A model generated the notes under the pieces. It saw nothing but the letters and a program-made list of their open reading frames with translations. It ran no database searches and was not told the DNA's origin. Shown here in pieces: positions 9,597 through 18,825 of a stretch of DNA of 64,000 bases. The first letter of the stretch is position 1; every line of letters starts with the position of its first letter. The stretch lies in contig OX328127.1 of NCBI GenBank assembly GCA_946811695.1, forward strand, positions 50,906,274-50,970,273, written 5' to 3'. Made by a program: the position numbers and the translations under genes. The stretch comes from Gonocerus acuteangulatus. Its lineage: Eukaryota > Arthropoda > Insecta > Hemiptera > Coreidae.

Positions 9597-12031
9597 AAAG
9601 AGTACTCTTTCTTCCTTTGCATTTCTCCTGAGTGAAGTGCACAATTTTTTAACTTCGTCTACAGTAGGGTCCAAGCTCTGTTTATACCTCGCTCTAGGTT
9701 GCCATCTCTCATATTGTTTCTGGAGATTCGCTCCTATGGCTTCGAGCGCTTTTGTTGGACTCATTGATGAAGGATCTGAAAGAAAACAAAATTTTATCAC
9801 CATAAAAAAATGTTCACGGAAAGGAATTTGTATTGTATCCCTGTTTAAATTAGCATATTTCTTAAGTTCAAATACTGCCAAGAAATTGAGCATTGAATTA
9901 ACTTCAAAAGTAAGTTTTTGAAGATATAACTATAATGATAAAACTCATGAATAAATATTCGGATATGATAATACAATAAAATAGTTTTGGTTAATATATA
10001 AGAGCGATAAATGTATGTGTATGTGAGAAAGTGTATAATATCTTCTTTTCTTTTCTTTTTTTTTTTATTATTACGGGTACAGCTTTTATCTCCATTTTTT
10101 GTAGTGTTAAATTTTGCAGGGATACCATCCTACTTCTTCAGGCTTACATCGATTATTTAAATATGAGGCTTTTTTTTTTTTTTTTTTCCTTTTTTTTCTA
10201 ATAACCTTGTTGTTACTTATCTATTTAATTATATATGAATTAAATAACTCAAACCACCATATATTATACAGTTTTTCTGAGAAGTCAAATAAATACTCTC
10301 TATTTTCAATTCAATGTCCTTTATTAGGAAGAATAAAGATTATTAATATTAAGGAGAAGTCATGCAAAATGTGACACGTAAATTTCATATGATAATACGA
10401 TAATTTCTAAAGTGACACAACTCAAAAATCGGTGTTTTTCAGTTATGACTATGAAAGACATGGTAAATATCTCTTTATCAGCCATCAAAACTGGATTTAC
10501 CTAGCTTCAGAGCTTGTACACCAGAAGACACTTGTGTCACCCTTCTTGTCGTAATGCTATGCCCCTGCATAAGCAAGAGTGGCAAATTTTCAGTTGGGTT
10601 TTATTTTTAATTCTCTCACTTTAGAAATACTAGTGCAAAATATTGTAGAAGAACATAATTTGAAAAATAAATTCAATTAAAAAAAAAAATCAGTCCCTTA
10701 ACAGGCCACAATGGCCCTGAGGGGCAGATACTGTAGAGGTATCTGATTCATGACCATACAGCACACTAGGGAGATAGTGTGGTTAGTACTATGCTCCGGC
10801 CGCCTGATTTTCCCCTTGCTGCTTCAACTGCTAGAGTAATAAGCACCAAGGTATCCATTAATAAATTAATTAAAGGCTGGGTTGGCCTAGGGTCGGTCAG
10901 GGAGGCCGATTTCAACCCATGATCGAAGACACTAGAAGAGAAAATCTCAAGTACTTGCTCGGGATTTGAACTCAGGTCCTCCAGGATATGAATCCAGTGC
11001 TCTACCACTGAGCTAACTTTGCCCCCAAATTCACTTAAACCTTGTTATTTATTTATTTAAATTTTAACGTCCATTTATTATTGACAGAGAATTTTAGGAT
11101 GGGTTATCTATAGGTTACCACCCTTTTCTAGCCAGGATAGGGCTGATGACTTTCCTTTTTTTTTAAATAAAAGCCATCACCCCAAGTGGGAATTAAACCC
11201 ACGACCCTTGGGGCGGAGTTTTAAGTGCTCACCCCTTAACGCTCTTGTCCACTGGGCCTCCTACACCTTGATAAACAATTTAATTACGAAGAATAACATT
11301 CTGGAAGTACAAAACCTTATAATCGTTTTAATTATTCCATGAATATTTAATAAAAAGTAATATTAAGATTTTTTTTTATTATACACACAACTTCTTATTA
11401 CATTCAGGCATAGAAGGGAAGACATTACTAGATATTTAAAATTATTGACCCATAAATGTCAAAGGATTAAAATGTAAAAATTTATTGTGGAACAACAATG
11501 TCTACTCTCCACATCTAGTATCCAAAAAATAATTTATGTAAGAAAACAATATTGACCTTTGAATTATTAAATCATTACATATTACTAACCTATCCAACAT
11601 TCCAGACGGGCACATGGTTGAGTTTTGACTATGTCTGGAGGGTCCACGCCAACATTTAAACAAATCACTAGAGCGACACTCACTGTCTTCATCTATAAGA
11701 AACAGAACATCAAAAGACTGAATTGAAATATCTAAACATTTTTCTCAAGGTTTATCCTATGAAGCTGTCAATTTATAGGTACCTTTAAGAATCTCATGAA
11801 GAATTTATCTTCAACATTGGCAAATGAATATAAATCCAATTAATAGCATATTTGAATTAATGTGCCAGAAGTACTTACTCTCTCTTTCATTCTCCATGTT
11901 TGTGTTATTGTATTCCCTCCTTCTATCACTTCATTATGCCTCTTTTTTGAAAAAGCTACAGGAATTTTCCAATCATTGCACTGCACAGCAAATTCTTCTT
12001 CATCATCCTTAATTTTGGACAGCTCTGACAT
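201..12031 (-). CDS. raptor: Raptor (regulatory-associated protein of mTOR), 5' nine exons, partial
   Basis: Raptor is the scaffold of mTOR complex 1: it binds mTOR and recruits substrates such as S6K and 4E-BP for nutrient-controlled growth signalling in the cytoplasm and at lysosomes. Nine coding exons on the minus strand (11879-12031, 11590-11692, 9534-9775, 5207-5353, 4495-4658, 2218-2277, 1998-2098, 1645-1838, 201-332) join in phase to 432 codons with GT-AG introns. Visible family hallmarks are [55 protein letters not shown] and [18 protein letters not shown]. These cover the N-terminal conserved caspase-like domain and the start of the helical repeats. The HEAT and WD40 parts lie beyond the left edge. 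The start at 12031 (MSELSKIK) was chosen by similarity of what follows; an in-frame ATG at 12079 or a spliced 5' exon is possible. Identification is very secure. Confidence 0.96.
691..1541. mobile_element. TTAA-flanked MITE (piggyBac-like ends) in raptor intron 8
   Basis: TTAA occurs at 691-694 and 1538-1541. The ends just inside are inverted: CCCTTTAAGGCGCA on the left, and CCCTTTTAAGGGCAGA reading inward on the minus strand from the right. TTAA target duplications with CCC-starting ends are the piggyBac pattern. No transposase is visible in about 840 bp, so this is a non-autonomous copy. The superfamily is an inference from the ends. Confidence 0.55.
1645..1838 (-). CDS. raptor: raptor exon 8
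   Basis: Encodes [20 protein letters not shown], then [20 protein letters not shown] and [18 protein letters not shown], the first helices of the HEAT-like region. Acceptor TTTCAG, donor GTTAACTA; phase 0. Confidence 0.95.
1998..2098 (-). CDS. raptor: raptor exon 7
   Basis: Encodes [20 protein letters not shown] followed by [13 protein letters not shown], a strongly conserved Raptor block. Acceptor CCTTAG, donor GTATTA; phase 1 at the end. Confidence 0.94.
2218..2277 (-). CDS. raptor: raptor exon 6
   Basis: Short 60-base exon encoding [20 protein letters not shown]. It carries the split Trp codon from exon 5 and ends in phase 2 at the Lys of DKIPG. Too short to appear as a long ORF; supported by phase and similarity. 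Confidence 0.9.
2477..3680 (+). pseudogene. Penelope-like element (PLE) fragment with inverted flanks
   Basis: A reverse-transcriptase fragment (coding similarity about 2927-3630) sits antisense to raptor in intron 5. Motifs in order: [33 protein letters not shown] (motif A), [20 protein letters not shown] (motif B) and [11 protein letters not shown] (motif C). The usual YVDD is YVDE, so a metal-binding Asp is replaced by Glu. The N-terminus and the GIY-YIG endonuclease are missing. The fragment is bounded by a 28-bp inverted repeat (2477-2504 and 3653-3680, one mismatch), containing GGCTCAGTGCCAAAGGTG. Unequal or inverted terminal repeats are typical of PLE copies. Confidence 0.8.
3915..4062 (+). 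repeat. Possible tRNA-derived SINE
   Basis: Has a tRNA-like internal promoter: GGCAGCTCAAGTCG resembling an A box and GCTGGTTTAAATGC resembling a B box about 50 bp later, followed by an AT-rich tail. No terminal duplication was found, and the family is not seen elsewhere in the window. Confidence 0.35.
4230..4446 (-). repeat. tRNA-derived SINE, family B, complete copy
   Basis: Minus-strand copy starting GGAGGCCTGGTGGCCGTGAG, with a B-box-like TGGGTTCAATTCC and a tail ending TTTAAATAAATAAA. Flanked by a perfect 15-bp target duplication, CAAAGAAATGGAAGA, at 4215-4229 and 4447-4461. Other copies are near 11048, 19379, 47945 and 56543, with fragments near 6465 and 23858. The 3' body (ACCTATAGATAACCC) is the family signature. 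Confidence 0.85.
4495..4658 (-). CDS. raptor: raptor exon 5
   Basis: Encodes the end of the N-terminal domain: [20 protein letters not shown] followed by [16 protein letters not shown]. Acceptor TTTTAG, donor GTATGTTA; ends in phase 2 within the Trp codon. Confidence 0.95.
5207..5353 (-). CDS. raptor: raptor exon 4
   Basis: Forty-nine codons: [20 protein letters not shown] followed by [20 protein letters not shown]. The YDCSNAG motif is the Cys-loop position of the caspase-like Raptor domain. Preceded by a 4.2-kb intron filled with transposable elements. Confidence 0.95.
5728..6204. mobile_element. TTAA-type MITE carrying a nested SINE
   Basis: Inverted ends: AACACTTTCGCTGC at about 5730 and, on the minus strand from about 6203, AACACTTTTGCTGC. 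The right flank is TTAA and the left is CTAA, consistent with one mutated target site. No transposase is seen. The interior contains the tRNA-like SINE at 5888-6037. Confidence 0.4.
5888..6037 (+). repeat. tRNA-derived SINE
   Basis: Contains GTGGTGTAGTGGCTAGTGC (A-box-like) and GATGGGTTCGATTTCC (B box), spaced as in a tRNA, followed by about 70 bp of tail and a short poly(A). It differs from families A and B, and no intact cloverleaf was recognised, so it is a SINE rather than a tRNA gene. Confidence 0.55.
6465..6532 (-). repeat. SINE family B 3' fragment
   Basis: Matches only the 3' body of family B: TTATTTACATTTTAAC and then GGTTATCTATAGG on the plus strand. The tRNA-like head is absent. 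Confidence 0.6.
6795..8370 (-). pseudogene. R2-clade LINE, 5'-truncated, with restriction-like endonuclease
   Basis: The C-terminal half of a non-LTR retrotransposon polyprotein, in raptor intron 3 and on the same strand as raptor. Order: thumb region ([20 protein letters not shown]), [20 protein letters not shown], a CCHC finger (CHKC...HVLGSC, 7520-7575), then a restriction-like endonuclease core ([30 protein letters not shown]). Coding similarity runs about 7062-8370; a 3' UTR with AATAAA reaches about 6795. It is dead: TAA at 8149-8151, TAG at 7552-7554 inside the zinc finger, and a frameshift near 7190 before the conserved tail ([20 protein letters not shown]). The finger plus endonuclease layout is R2-clade; the exact family is not determined. 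Confidence 0.8.
8627..9425. mobile_element. TTAA-flanked MITE (piggyBac-like ends) in raptor intron 3
   Basis: TTAA at 8627-8630 and 9422-9425. Inverted ends are CCCCTTACGGGCAAGGGCC on the left and CCCTTTAACGGGCACATTTC reading inward from the right. A second copy of the GGGCAAGGGCCGCT motif lies at about 9266. No coding capacity is seen. Ends resemble the element at 691-1541. Confidence 0.6.
9534..9775 (-). CDS. raptor: raptor exon 3
   Basis: Residues about 86-166. Contains [20 protein letters not shown], the near-invariant [20 protein letters not shown] and [20 protein letters not shown]. The HYNGHG motif sits where caspase-like folds carry their catalytic His. Acceptor TTTCAG, donor GTTAGT; phase 0 at the end. 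Confidence 0.96.
10682..11028 (-). repeat. tRNA-derived SINE, family A, full-length
   Basis: The minus strand begins GGGGGCAAAGTTAGCTCAG, continues GTGGTAGAGCACTGGATTC (A box) and has GAGTTCAAATCCCGAGC (B box). The body ends at GGCCTGTTAAGGGACTGA plus a short A/T tail. The head is a readable tRNA-like sequence. A second copy, deleted in the head, is at 34371-34720 on the plus strand. Confidence 0.8.
11048..11262 (-). repeat. SINE family B, complete copy
   Basis: The minus-strand copy starts GGAGGCCCAGTGGACAAGAG, has a B box GTGGGTTTAATTCCC and ends in TTTAAATAAATAAATAA. Flanks are ACCTTGTTA (from 11039) and ACCTTGATA (from 11265), an imperfect target duplication. It lies in raptor intron 2, next to the family A SINE. 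Confidence 0.75.
11590..11692 (-). CDS. raptor: raptor exon 2
   Basis: Encodes [20 protein letters not shown] and then the conserved [11 protein letters not shown], the first strand block of the Raptor N-terminal conserved domain. Acceptor TTATAG, donor GTTAGTAA; ends in phase 1, inside the Asp codon finished by exon 3. Confidence 0.94.
11879..12031 (-). CDS. raptor: raptor exon 1
   Basis: Residues 1-51, from an acidic start ([13 protein letters not shown]) to [10 protein letters not shown], which precedes the conserved core. Donor GTAAGTAC; ends in phase 0. The acidic leader is typical of Raptor N-termini. The start codon is uncertain (alternative ATG at 12079). Confidence 0.88.
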
Positions 12032-12489
12032 ATCATCAATACAAGTAAGATTATTAAAAAACAACAGACAAGTACTCATACTGATTCACATCTAAATAAA
12101 TCAATCAAAAAAATATATAGTTATCTTATTAAACATTTAAATGACAGCCATTTTACAAACTTCAAAAACATATTTATGTTGAGATGTAATGAATCAGTCA
12201 TTCATCTCTAAAGCAATAAGAAGAATATAATATTAAGTACCAGTTTCACATAAGTGCATTATGAAATAACTTTTCCCATTGAGAAAAAATTAACTTTTTA
12301 AAATCACTAGAAAATAATACAACCATTGATTTTAAGTAGTTTTCAGACCGACAGGTTATGTTGTGTCTGTCCTTATCAGAGATGCCTGTAGTTACTTAGA
12401 GTGTTTAAATATTGGGATTAAGTAGACTTGCTTTGGAAAGTACTCTTGAAAAATTATTTATAGTGGAAATAAATAGTGATTAAATTAAG
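12032..12489. promoter_or_regulatory. Bidirectional promoter interval between raptor and MTG1
   Basis: 458 bp separate the divergent raptor and MTG1 start codons. No transposable element is recognised here, unlike every other interval of this size nearby, and no TATA box is clear. The arrangement implies a shared promoter; that is inference. Confidence 0.5.
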
Positions 12490-13449
12490 ATGGTCAACTT
12501 GTCTGTGGCATGTAATGCTTTTAGGACAACATTTAAATTTCCAGAAAAAAATATTTTACACTGGTTTCCAGGCCACATGAACAAAGGAATCAAACAAATG
12601 AAACAGAAATTCAAATCTGTTGATTGTATTATTGAAGTGCATGATGCAAGAATTCCAATTTCTGGTAGAAATAAGAACTTTAAACAAATGTTTGGTGATA
12701 TCAAACCACATGTTTTGGTATTAAACAAAAAAGATTTAGCCCTACTACATAAGAAAAATAATATAATTGATCATTTTAAAAAAAGTGGAGTATCATCCGT
12801 ATTATTCACAAATTGTAAGGATTTAGAATGTCCAGATTTGAGAAAACTTATACCAACTATTAAAGATTTGATCAACCAATCTGACAGATTTAATAGGTCT
12901 GAAAGTGAGGACTATACAACAATGATAATTGGTGTACCTAATGTTGGTAAGTCTTCAGTTATCAATTCATTGAGGCATAAGTACTTAAAGAAGACTAGAG
13001 CAGCAGCTGTTGGGGGGGTTGCAGGAATTACTAGAAGTGTAGCTTCCAAAATAAAGGTAAGCCAAGTACCCCTAATATATGTCCTTGACACACCTGGAAT
13101 ACTAGAACCTACAGTTAAAGATATAGAAGCAGGTTTTAAATTGGCACTATGCTCTGCAATGCAAGATCACCTTGTAGGCCCAATTAACATTGCAGACTAC
13201 TTATTATTTTGGCTGAACAGAAATAATAATTTTAGCTATGTCGAATACCTTGGCGTTAAAGGGCCCTGTGATAATATCATGGAATTACTAATTTTATCAT
13301 CAGCGAAACTTGAAAAGATGATAAAGAAAAAAAATTTGGAAGGAGGATATGTCCTGCAGCCAGATGTAGAATATACTGCTAACCACTTTATTAGGGGCTT
13401 CCGGACAGGAGTATTTGGAAAGGTAATGTTAGATGCTGAATTCACATGA
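12490..13449 (+). CDS. Mtg1: MTG1/YlqF-type circularly permuted GTPase (mitochondrial ribosome GTPase 1)
   Basis: A 319-residue single-exon ORF, close to the usual length of MTG1. G motifs appear in the circularly permuted order of the YlqF/MTG1 family. DARIP lies near residue 54, G4 NKKD at about 99, G1 GVPNVGKSS near 149 and G3 DTPG near 202, with the G2-region GGVAGIT between G1 and G3. The N-terminal HWFPGHMNKGIKQMK is the family's characteristic opening. MTG1 acts in mitochondria in assembly of the large ribosomal subunit and in mitochondrial translation. The N-terminus (MVNLSVACNAFRTTFKFPE) is poor in acidic residues, compatible with a targeting sequence. The start is the first ATG, right before the conserved block. 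It is intronless although its neighbours are intron-rich. Confidence 0.93.
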   Translation: MVNLSVACNAFRTTFKFPEKNILHWFPGHMNKGIKQMKQKFKSVDCIIEVHDARIPISGRNKNFKQMFGDIKPHVLVLNKKDLALLHKKNNIIDHFKKSGVSSVLFTNCKDLECPDLRKLIPTIKDLINQSDRFNRSESEDYTTMIIGVPNVGKSSVINSLRHKYLKKTRAAAVGGVAGITRSVASKIKVSQVPLIYVLDTPGILEPTVKDIEAGFKLALCSAMQDHLVGPINIADYLLFWLNRNNNFSYVEYLGVKGPCDNIMELLILSSAKLEKMIKKKNLEGGYVLQPDVEYTANHFIRGFRTGVFGKVMLDAEFT

Positions 13450-13528
13450 TTATGTAAGAATTAATTATTTATTAATATACAAAATTTTTGTAACTCAATA
13501 ATACAGTTCATATATATTTTTATTAAGC

Positions 13529-13852
13529 TTAGTTGTTTTTAAATAATTCCCATCCCATCCAAGCCCAGAGTTCAAAAAACAGCTTCACTGGTAAAACCAC
13601 AAGAACCAGTAAGTAATAATATTCCACATTTGTCAATGGTTCTTCAGTATAAGTTTCATTTCTTGTAGAAGTAAAGAAGTCCTTCATTTCACCGCTACTA
13701 GAAACATAGCTCAAACCATCTGTCATATATTTACTTAAATTTTTAAGACGTACTATTGAAATTAAATATTCAGACTTTCGAGCTTCTTCTTTGAAAAATT
13801 CGTGCTGTTCTATAACGGTGCGATCACTGATAAGAGTGGCTTGTATTAACAT
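13529..13852 (-). CDS. Unrecognised small protein with one C-terminal membrane segment
   Basis: I do not recognise this gene. From the ATG at 13852 it encodes 107 residues: a charged N-terminal half (EQHEFFKEEARKSEYLISIV), a Ser/Thr/Glu-rich middle (SSSGEMKDFFTSTRNETYTE) and one strongly hydrophobic stretch (YYYLLVLVVLPVKLFFELWA) before a short end, LFKNN. The frame stays open upstream to 13894, and an AG there could be a splice acceptor, so more N-terminal exons are possible. An AATAAA lies a few bases after the stop. It is tail-to-tail with MTG1, about 80 bp apart. Clean composition and position between two real genes argue that it is genuine, but function is unknown. Confidence 0.5.
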   Translation of the reverse strand: MLIQATLISDRTVIEQHEFFKEEARKSEYLISIVRLKNLSKYMTDGLSYVSSSGEMKDFFTSTRNETYTEEPLTNVEYYYLLVLVVLPVKLFFELWAWMGWELFKNN

Positions 13853-14401
13853 CGATGTTATAGAGAATCTTAATGTAAATATCCCTATTAACAAATTCTT
13901 TTAAGTACGGCTCGTCCTATTAAAAGACGTGGTACAGAGATTATTAAATAGTTATCTTAAAATGATACCTTTAAACCAAAGATCTTCCTTAAAAACTGCA
14001 CATTTAAATGTTTTGCGTTTGCGCAAGAAATAAGATAGCATTTAGAATTTTTAAAAAAATTCCTTAACAAATAGAAGTGCCAACCAATTTTAAACTATTC
14101 ACAAAAAGTAATAATATGGTTTTAAGGTTACTTAGTATAAGTAGGATCAATTTTTTTTCGGAATGAGAGAAAGGTTTTTTGTGATGATCTAAGTTTTTTT
14201 AGATAATAGTTTCGAACTTATATGTAACAGTATGTACATTGAAATAAATTTTGACCTTTTTACAAAAATAAAAATGTATATGCCTTTTTGCTATTTGTTT
14301 TTTATATTAACCAAAGGAAAGAAATTCTACACAACTGCTCGCTTTCCTATTTGTAGATGAAAAAGCAAATCAAGAGTATATTAGTACATGTTTCTTTTTA
14401 A

Positions 14402-14480
14402 ATAAATTAGAAGAAATTCTTTATTTAAAAAACAAAGTTGCCTGCCCAAATATATTGGGTAGCTAAACACACAGCACACT
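14402..14480 (-). repeat. 3'-end fragment related to the R2-clade LINE tail
   Basis: The minus strand reads GTGCTGTGTGTTTAGC, then TACCCAATATATTTGGGCAG and TTAAATAAAG. This matches the 3' UTR of the R2-like LINE at 6795-6890. Only the tail is present. The surrounding 13853-15029 holds no recognised gene. Confidence 0.5.
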
Positions 14481-14574
14481 TCTCAATCTTTCGGAAGTTC
14501 AATTTAATTGGTTAAGAGGTTTTTTTGTGTCTACTGGTTTGACCCATAGATATAGAAAGGAATCTAAATCTATG

Positions 14575-14645
14575 GTTTGAGCTGGGCGATGATAGGTTAG
14601 TGAGTATTTACAATGAGTGTATTTGACAAATATATAGATTACAAA
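14575..14645 (+). repeat. 3' fragment of interspersed repeat family F
   Basis: GAGCTGGGCGATGATAGGTTAG and the terminal TATTTGACAAATATATAG match the end of the longer copy at 30975-31968. Non-coding; class unknown. Confidence 0.5.
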
Positions 14646-15124
14646 TGAGCATAAAACAATAGGAAACTTTTTTTTTAAACATATGACAATAGATCAAGAA
14701 AAATTTTTTTAATGTATATAAGGTGTTTTAAGATTTTTATACGAATAAATTGATCAGTAGTTTAATAGAATAATTATTTGAGAGTAAGTAAAAAATTAAC
14801 ACAGGCCCAAAGACAAACAAAATGCAGAGAAACACATTAGCAACAGCAAAATGGCCACGAAACGCATTAGCACAAAAAAGAAGTATTTTCTTTTTATATT
14901 TAAAAAAAAAAAGAATTTATAATAATAGATACAGTAATACATACTTATACTAATAGATACAGTAATACATACGGGTGCTAATGACCCTAGCAGTAGAAGC
15001 ACCTATATAAAAAAAAAAAGAAAAAAGTAATACATACTAGAGAACTGCACGAGTAAGTATGGCATCGCGCAATTACGAGTACGTATACTCATGGGTATAA
15101 CTCGATTACTTTATATGTACTCGT

Positions 15125-15295
15125 ACTCATTACGAACACGAGCATCGCATCGGCATCGCCGAGTAAAATAATATTTGGCATCGGCATCGCCGAGTATAGC
15201 AAGGTTTGGCATCGGCATCGTCGAGTATTGAAGGTTTAGCATCGGCATCGCCGTGAATAACTATGTTTGATACTGGTTCGCATCGCCATGTGTAA
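15125..15295 (+). repeat. Minisatellite in hAT-like subterminal region
   Basis: Four to five imperfect units of about 38 bp built on GGCATCGGCATCGCCGAGTA, each followed by an AT-rich linker such as AAGGTTTGGC. Subterminal repeats of this sort can be transposase-binding arrays in hAT elements; that role is inference. Confidence 0.6.
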
Positions 15296-16934
15296 TAAAG
15301 AGCAAATCATTCTCATGTTCAATATTGATAATTGGCGATGGAATTGCGAAACGACAAATTTGCTTATTCTGAGGAGATTAGAGAAATTCAAAACAAAGTC
15401 CAGTTTATTGCTTACAATGAACGAAACTAGAGTGACTTAACAATTGTAACGTAAACAAAAACAATGTAAGACAGTCTATAGTAAAATAAAGAAGAATAAG
15501 TAATAAAGGTAATATAAGAAATAAACATTTTTTTAAAGTGATAAAAGAAAAAAAAAACATAAATAAAGGCAGAAATAACCGTTAATCCTGTCCTGCCGAA
15601 TCTAAAAACACGTTCTTGGTAACTTTTTTTTATTTATTTTGTCACTCACATTCACGCGCGATTTTTTCTGTTTCTAATATCAGCGTTCCCAGATGTAGAG
15701 TTTTCGAGCTCTAGTCTAATCCACATAATATGTGGAAACGCTGTTGTTTTAAAAACATATTATGTTTCCTTAAAATAGATGGACTAGCACCGTATATAAA
15801 ATATGTTCACATTTACCACACGTTACAAATGGTAGCACGTCTTACGCACCATCACAGTCAATTACGATTTTTTTTTTTAAACAGGACCATACATAACTTA
15901 ACCACATACTTCTTTTGAGGTGTACATACCACTCTTATTTCTGTCCTTAAGTTCCATATTTGTAACGAAAAAACAAATATGGAACTTAAGGACAAAAATA
16001 AGCGATTAAGTTCGTGTGACTGCTGATTACAATATCTCGACGCTCTTTAATCCGCATCCCTTGATTTAACCGCCCAATTAACTTTAGCGCGGTTCCTCCC
16101 TCCCTCCATAGGAAACCCGCTTATAAGGTTGATCTCATGACAAAATCCGGAAGTACCCACACGAAAATTTCATGTTTCAGATCCCGTAGAGCAAGAATAT
16201 AACGGTGGTTCAAATTTGTATGTGTATGTGTATATATTTATATATATATATTCAGATTGTCGACTAATTTGAAAGGTCAAGTTCGTAAGCCAGCAGAATC
16301 CGTCCACCGCAAGATGCTTTTTGGAGTGAAATTTGCGTGCAAAAAAATTGTAACGCCAACATTTTGGATACTCATGCAAGCATATGGTTTATTAACGTAG
16401 AAATACGAATAAAACCATTTTTAAAGCGATATCAGTAACCGTTTTCGAGAACAATGAAACACCTACTTTTCCAAACTAATTTTCAGTTTGGGTGTTCAAA
16501 AAGAATTAATTTAGTTGGAACTTGTTCCAGGCGTTTGATATTCCTATAATTTATGATAGGTTAATTTTGGTTCCGTTCGGTGTTAAGGAAGTACTAGAAA
16601 CAAAATATTTCATTAATAGGCATGAAAAGCTTTTGGATCTTCGTATATTTTCTAAAACGGAACGAAATCGTGGTAAGTGGAACTTACTCATTCAAAACCT
16701 TACTAAAGTCTCTACAAAAAAGGTTCTGATGTAATTTTTGATGAGGTAATTTAAATCGTAAATGAACGGATTTGAAAATTCGCAATTGTTAGCTTGGTCT
16801 TCAGAGCGGGTTTTTAGCACTTTCCTCCGAAGGAAAGTAGCTATTGAGGTTGCACTCATGACGGAATTTTTGAAAAATTTCTTTAAATCTTTATCAATCC
16901 TACCTAGTAGACACCGGAAATGACCCCCGTTAAA

Positions 16935-17013
<79 letters not shown>
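16935..17013 (+). repeat. (TA)n(TG)n microsatellite
   Basis: About 24 TA repeats run directly into about 15 TG repeats. Lies inside family D copy 1; other family D copies carry TA-rich tracts in the same place. Confidence 0.9.
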
Positions 17014-17015
<2 letters not shown>

Positions 17016-17039
17016 TGTTAACACGATAGCGGCCAGAGT

Positions 17040-17590
17040 TTTTGTTTTTTCTTCACGAAACGTGGTATATAGCGTTCAATTAGCAAACGATTGAACGAGT
17101 TCTTAACCACCAAAATCGGTCCACCGGGAGGGGGGGGGGGGTTTACCCCGGACCCAAAACACTAATTTGACCATACCAGCCGTAGTTTTTGTTATACTTC
17201 AACGAATCTCGGTAATCGTTATTTTGATCTAAAGAGAGAAATATGTTGTAAAAATAAACTAAATCGGTTCATTAGGAGGGGGGGTTTACTTCGGACCCAC
17301 AATACCAATTTGCCACTGCCAGCCGTAATTTTTGTTACATTTCAACGAAACTCGGTATTCGTGGTGGTAATCAATAGAGAAAAATTGGTTGTAAAAATAA
17401 ACTAAATCGGGTTATTTGGAGGGGGGGGGGGTTTACTCCGGACCTAAAGTACTATTATACTCATACCGGTCGTAATTTCTGCTGTATTGCAACGAAACGC
17501 GGTATACCTCGTGGGTATCTCATGAGAAAGACGTGTTGTAAAAATGAAGTAAATCGGTCCATTGGAAAGGAGGGTTTACTTTAAACTCTG
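17040..17590 (+). repeat. Tandem array, about 146-bp unit, four copies
   Basis: Units start near 17117, 17265, 17408 and 17555, each with a CGGTYCATT-like block, a G tract, a TTTACYYCGGACC motif, then GCCGTAATTTTTGTT and CAACGAAACTCGGTAT. Divergent but clearly tandem. Confidence 0.75.
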
Positions 17591-18154
17591 TTTCATTACA
17601 ATTAGCCTGCCAAACGTAGGTTCCCAAAGCCGCCGCAGGGAGCGCTATCTCCGACAAGGGGACTGTATCCTGTCCCTGCGTCCGATCGAAAGACGGAAAA
17701 TGAAGTTTTTGTGTATTTATTAAGGAGTACAGTATCATGAATTAACAAAACTCTGGAAGCAAATTATTTACAAAATTAATAATTGAACAGTCCTCATAAG
17801 TAATGTAAATGAGCAGAACTATTCACGCTTTTATTTTATTTATAAAGGTTATTTACAGCAAATTATTCAGTAATGTAGTCTACACTACAAATATTCTGAG
17901 GAAAGTGCGTAGTTATGCAGCTCCTGCGTAACGGACTTTTTTTTTTTTATCTGTTTACCTAACCTTTTAACTGGTTGTTGCTTATTTTAATTTCATTTAA
18001 CATTAAAACTATTGCATTTGAATAAAACAAGGTAAGATAATGTGAAACGTTGTTGTAATGTTTCCAAGAGCGAACGTTGAGAAGGTGAGCCATGATACTG
18101 TCTGTTCTGTGGCGCCTTAAATCTCTTTTCTCTTCGAGATTTTATTTTGTACTA

Positions 18155-18825
18155 GCTGTTACCCGGCGTGACATGCAACACCTACTTTCTGCATATAGAA
18201 AATCCTAAATAAATTAGAAACCAAATAAGTATTATTAAAATCTAATAACACGAATCTGTAACTGTTTCGAACCCGTGACCTCCCAACTGTGAGTCCTAGA
18301 CGTCTTTGACCTAACCTATAACACCCCCCGTATCAGGACATACATGTATGCCAAGTTTGGTAAAAATAGGTCTAACGGTGTGGATTTGTATAAAGAACAA
18401 ACATACAGACCGACCGATGGTAGCCGTTTTGACCTAGCCTATGGCAATTTCCGTATTAAGATCTACCTGTGTTCCAACTTAAGTCAAAATCGGTCGACCG
18501 TTGTGGATTTTTATAGGAAAAAAACAAACAGACATATAGCTGGTAGAGATTTATGACCTAGCCTACGACACTCTCCAGATTAGGATCTATCTGTGTACCG
18601 AGTTTAGTCAAAATCGGACGAACGGTGTGGATTTGTATAAGGGACAAACATACAGCTGGTAGATTTTTTTGACCTACCCTAGGAGATTTCTCGTATCAAG
18701 AACTACCATTATTCCAAGTTTGGTAAAAATCGGTCAAACGGTGTGGATTTGTATAAGGAACAAACAAACAGACAGAAAAATGAGAGAAGATTCAGACACG
18801 TGATTTTTATATATATAGATTTATC
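18155..18825 (+). repeat. Interspersed repeat family E, copy 1
   Basis: Begins CTAGCTGTTACCCGGCGTG and ends TTTATATATATAGATT. The interior is a tandem array of about 120-bp units, each with GACCTAGCCTAYGRCA, AAGTTTGGTCAAAATCGG and GTGTGGATTTGTATAAG. A second copy is at 31971-32652. Similar sequences are widespread in arthropod genomes, but I cannot assign a class. Confidence 0.65.

Noticed and set aside
15125..15295. CRISPR-like spaced repeats
   Set aside because: Units are imperfect, the linkers are AT-rich and similar to each other, and the context is a eukaryotic hAT-like element.
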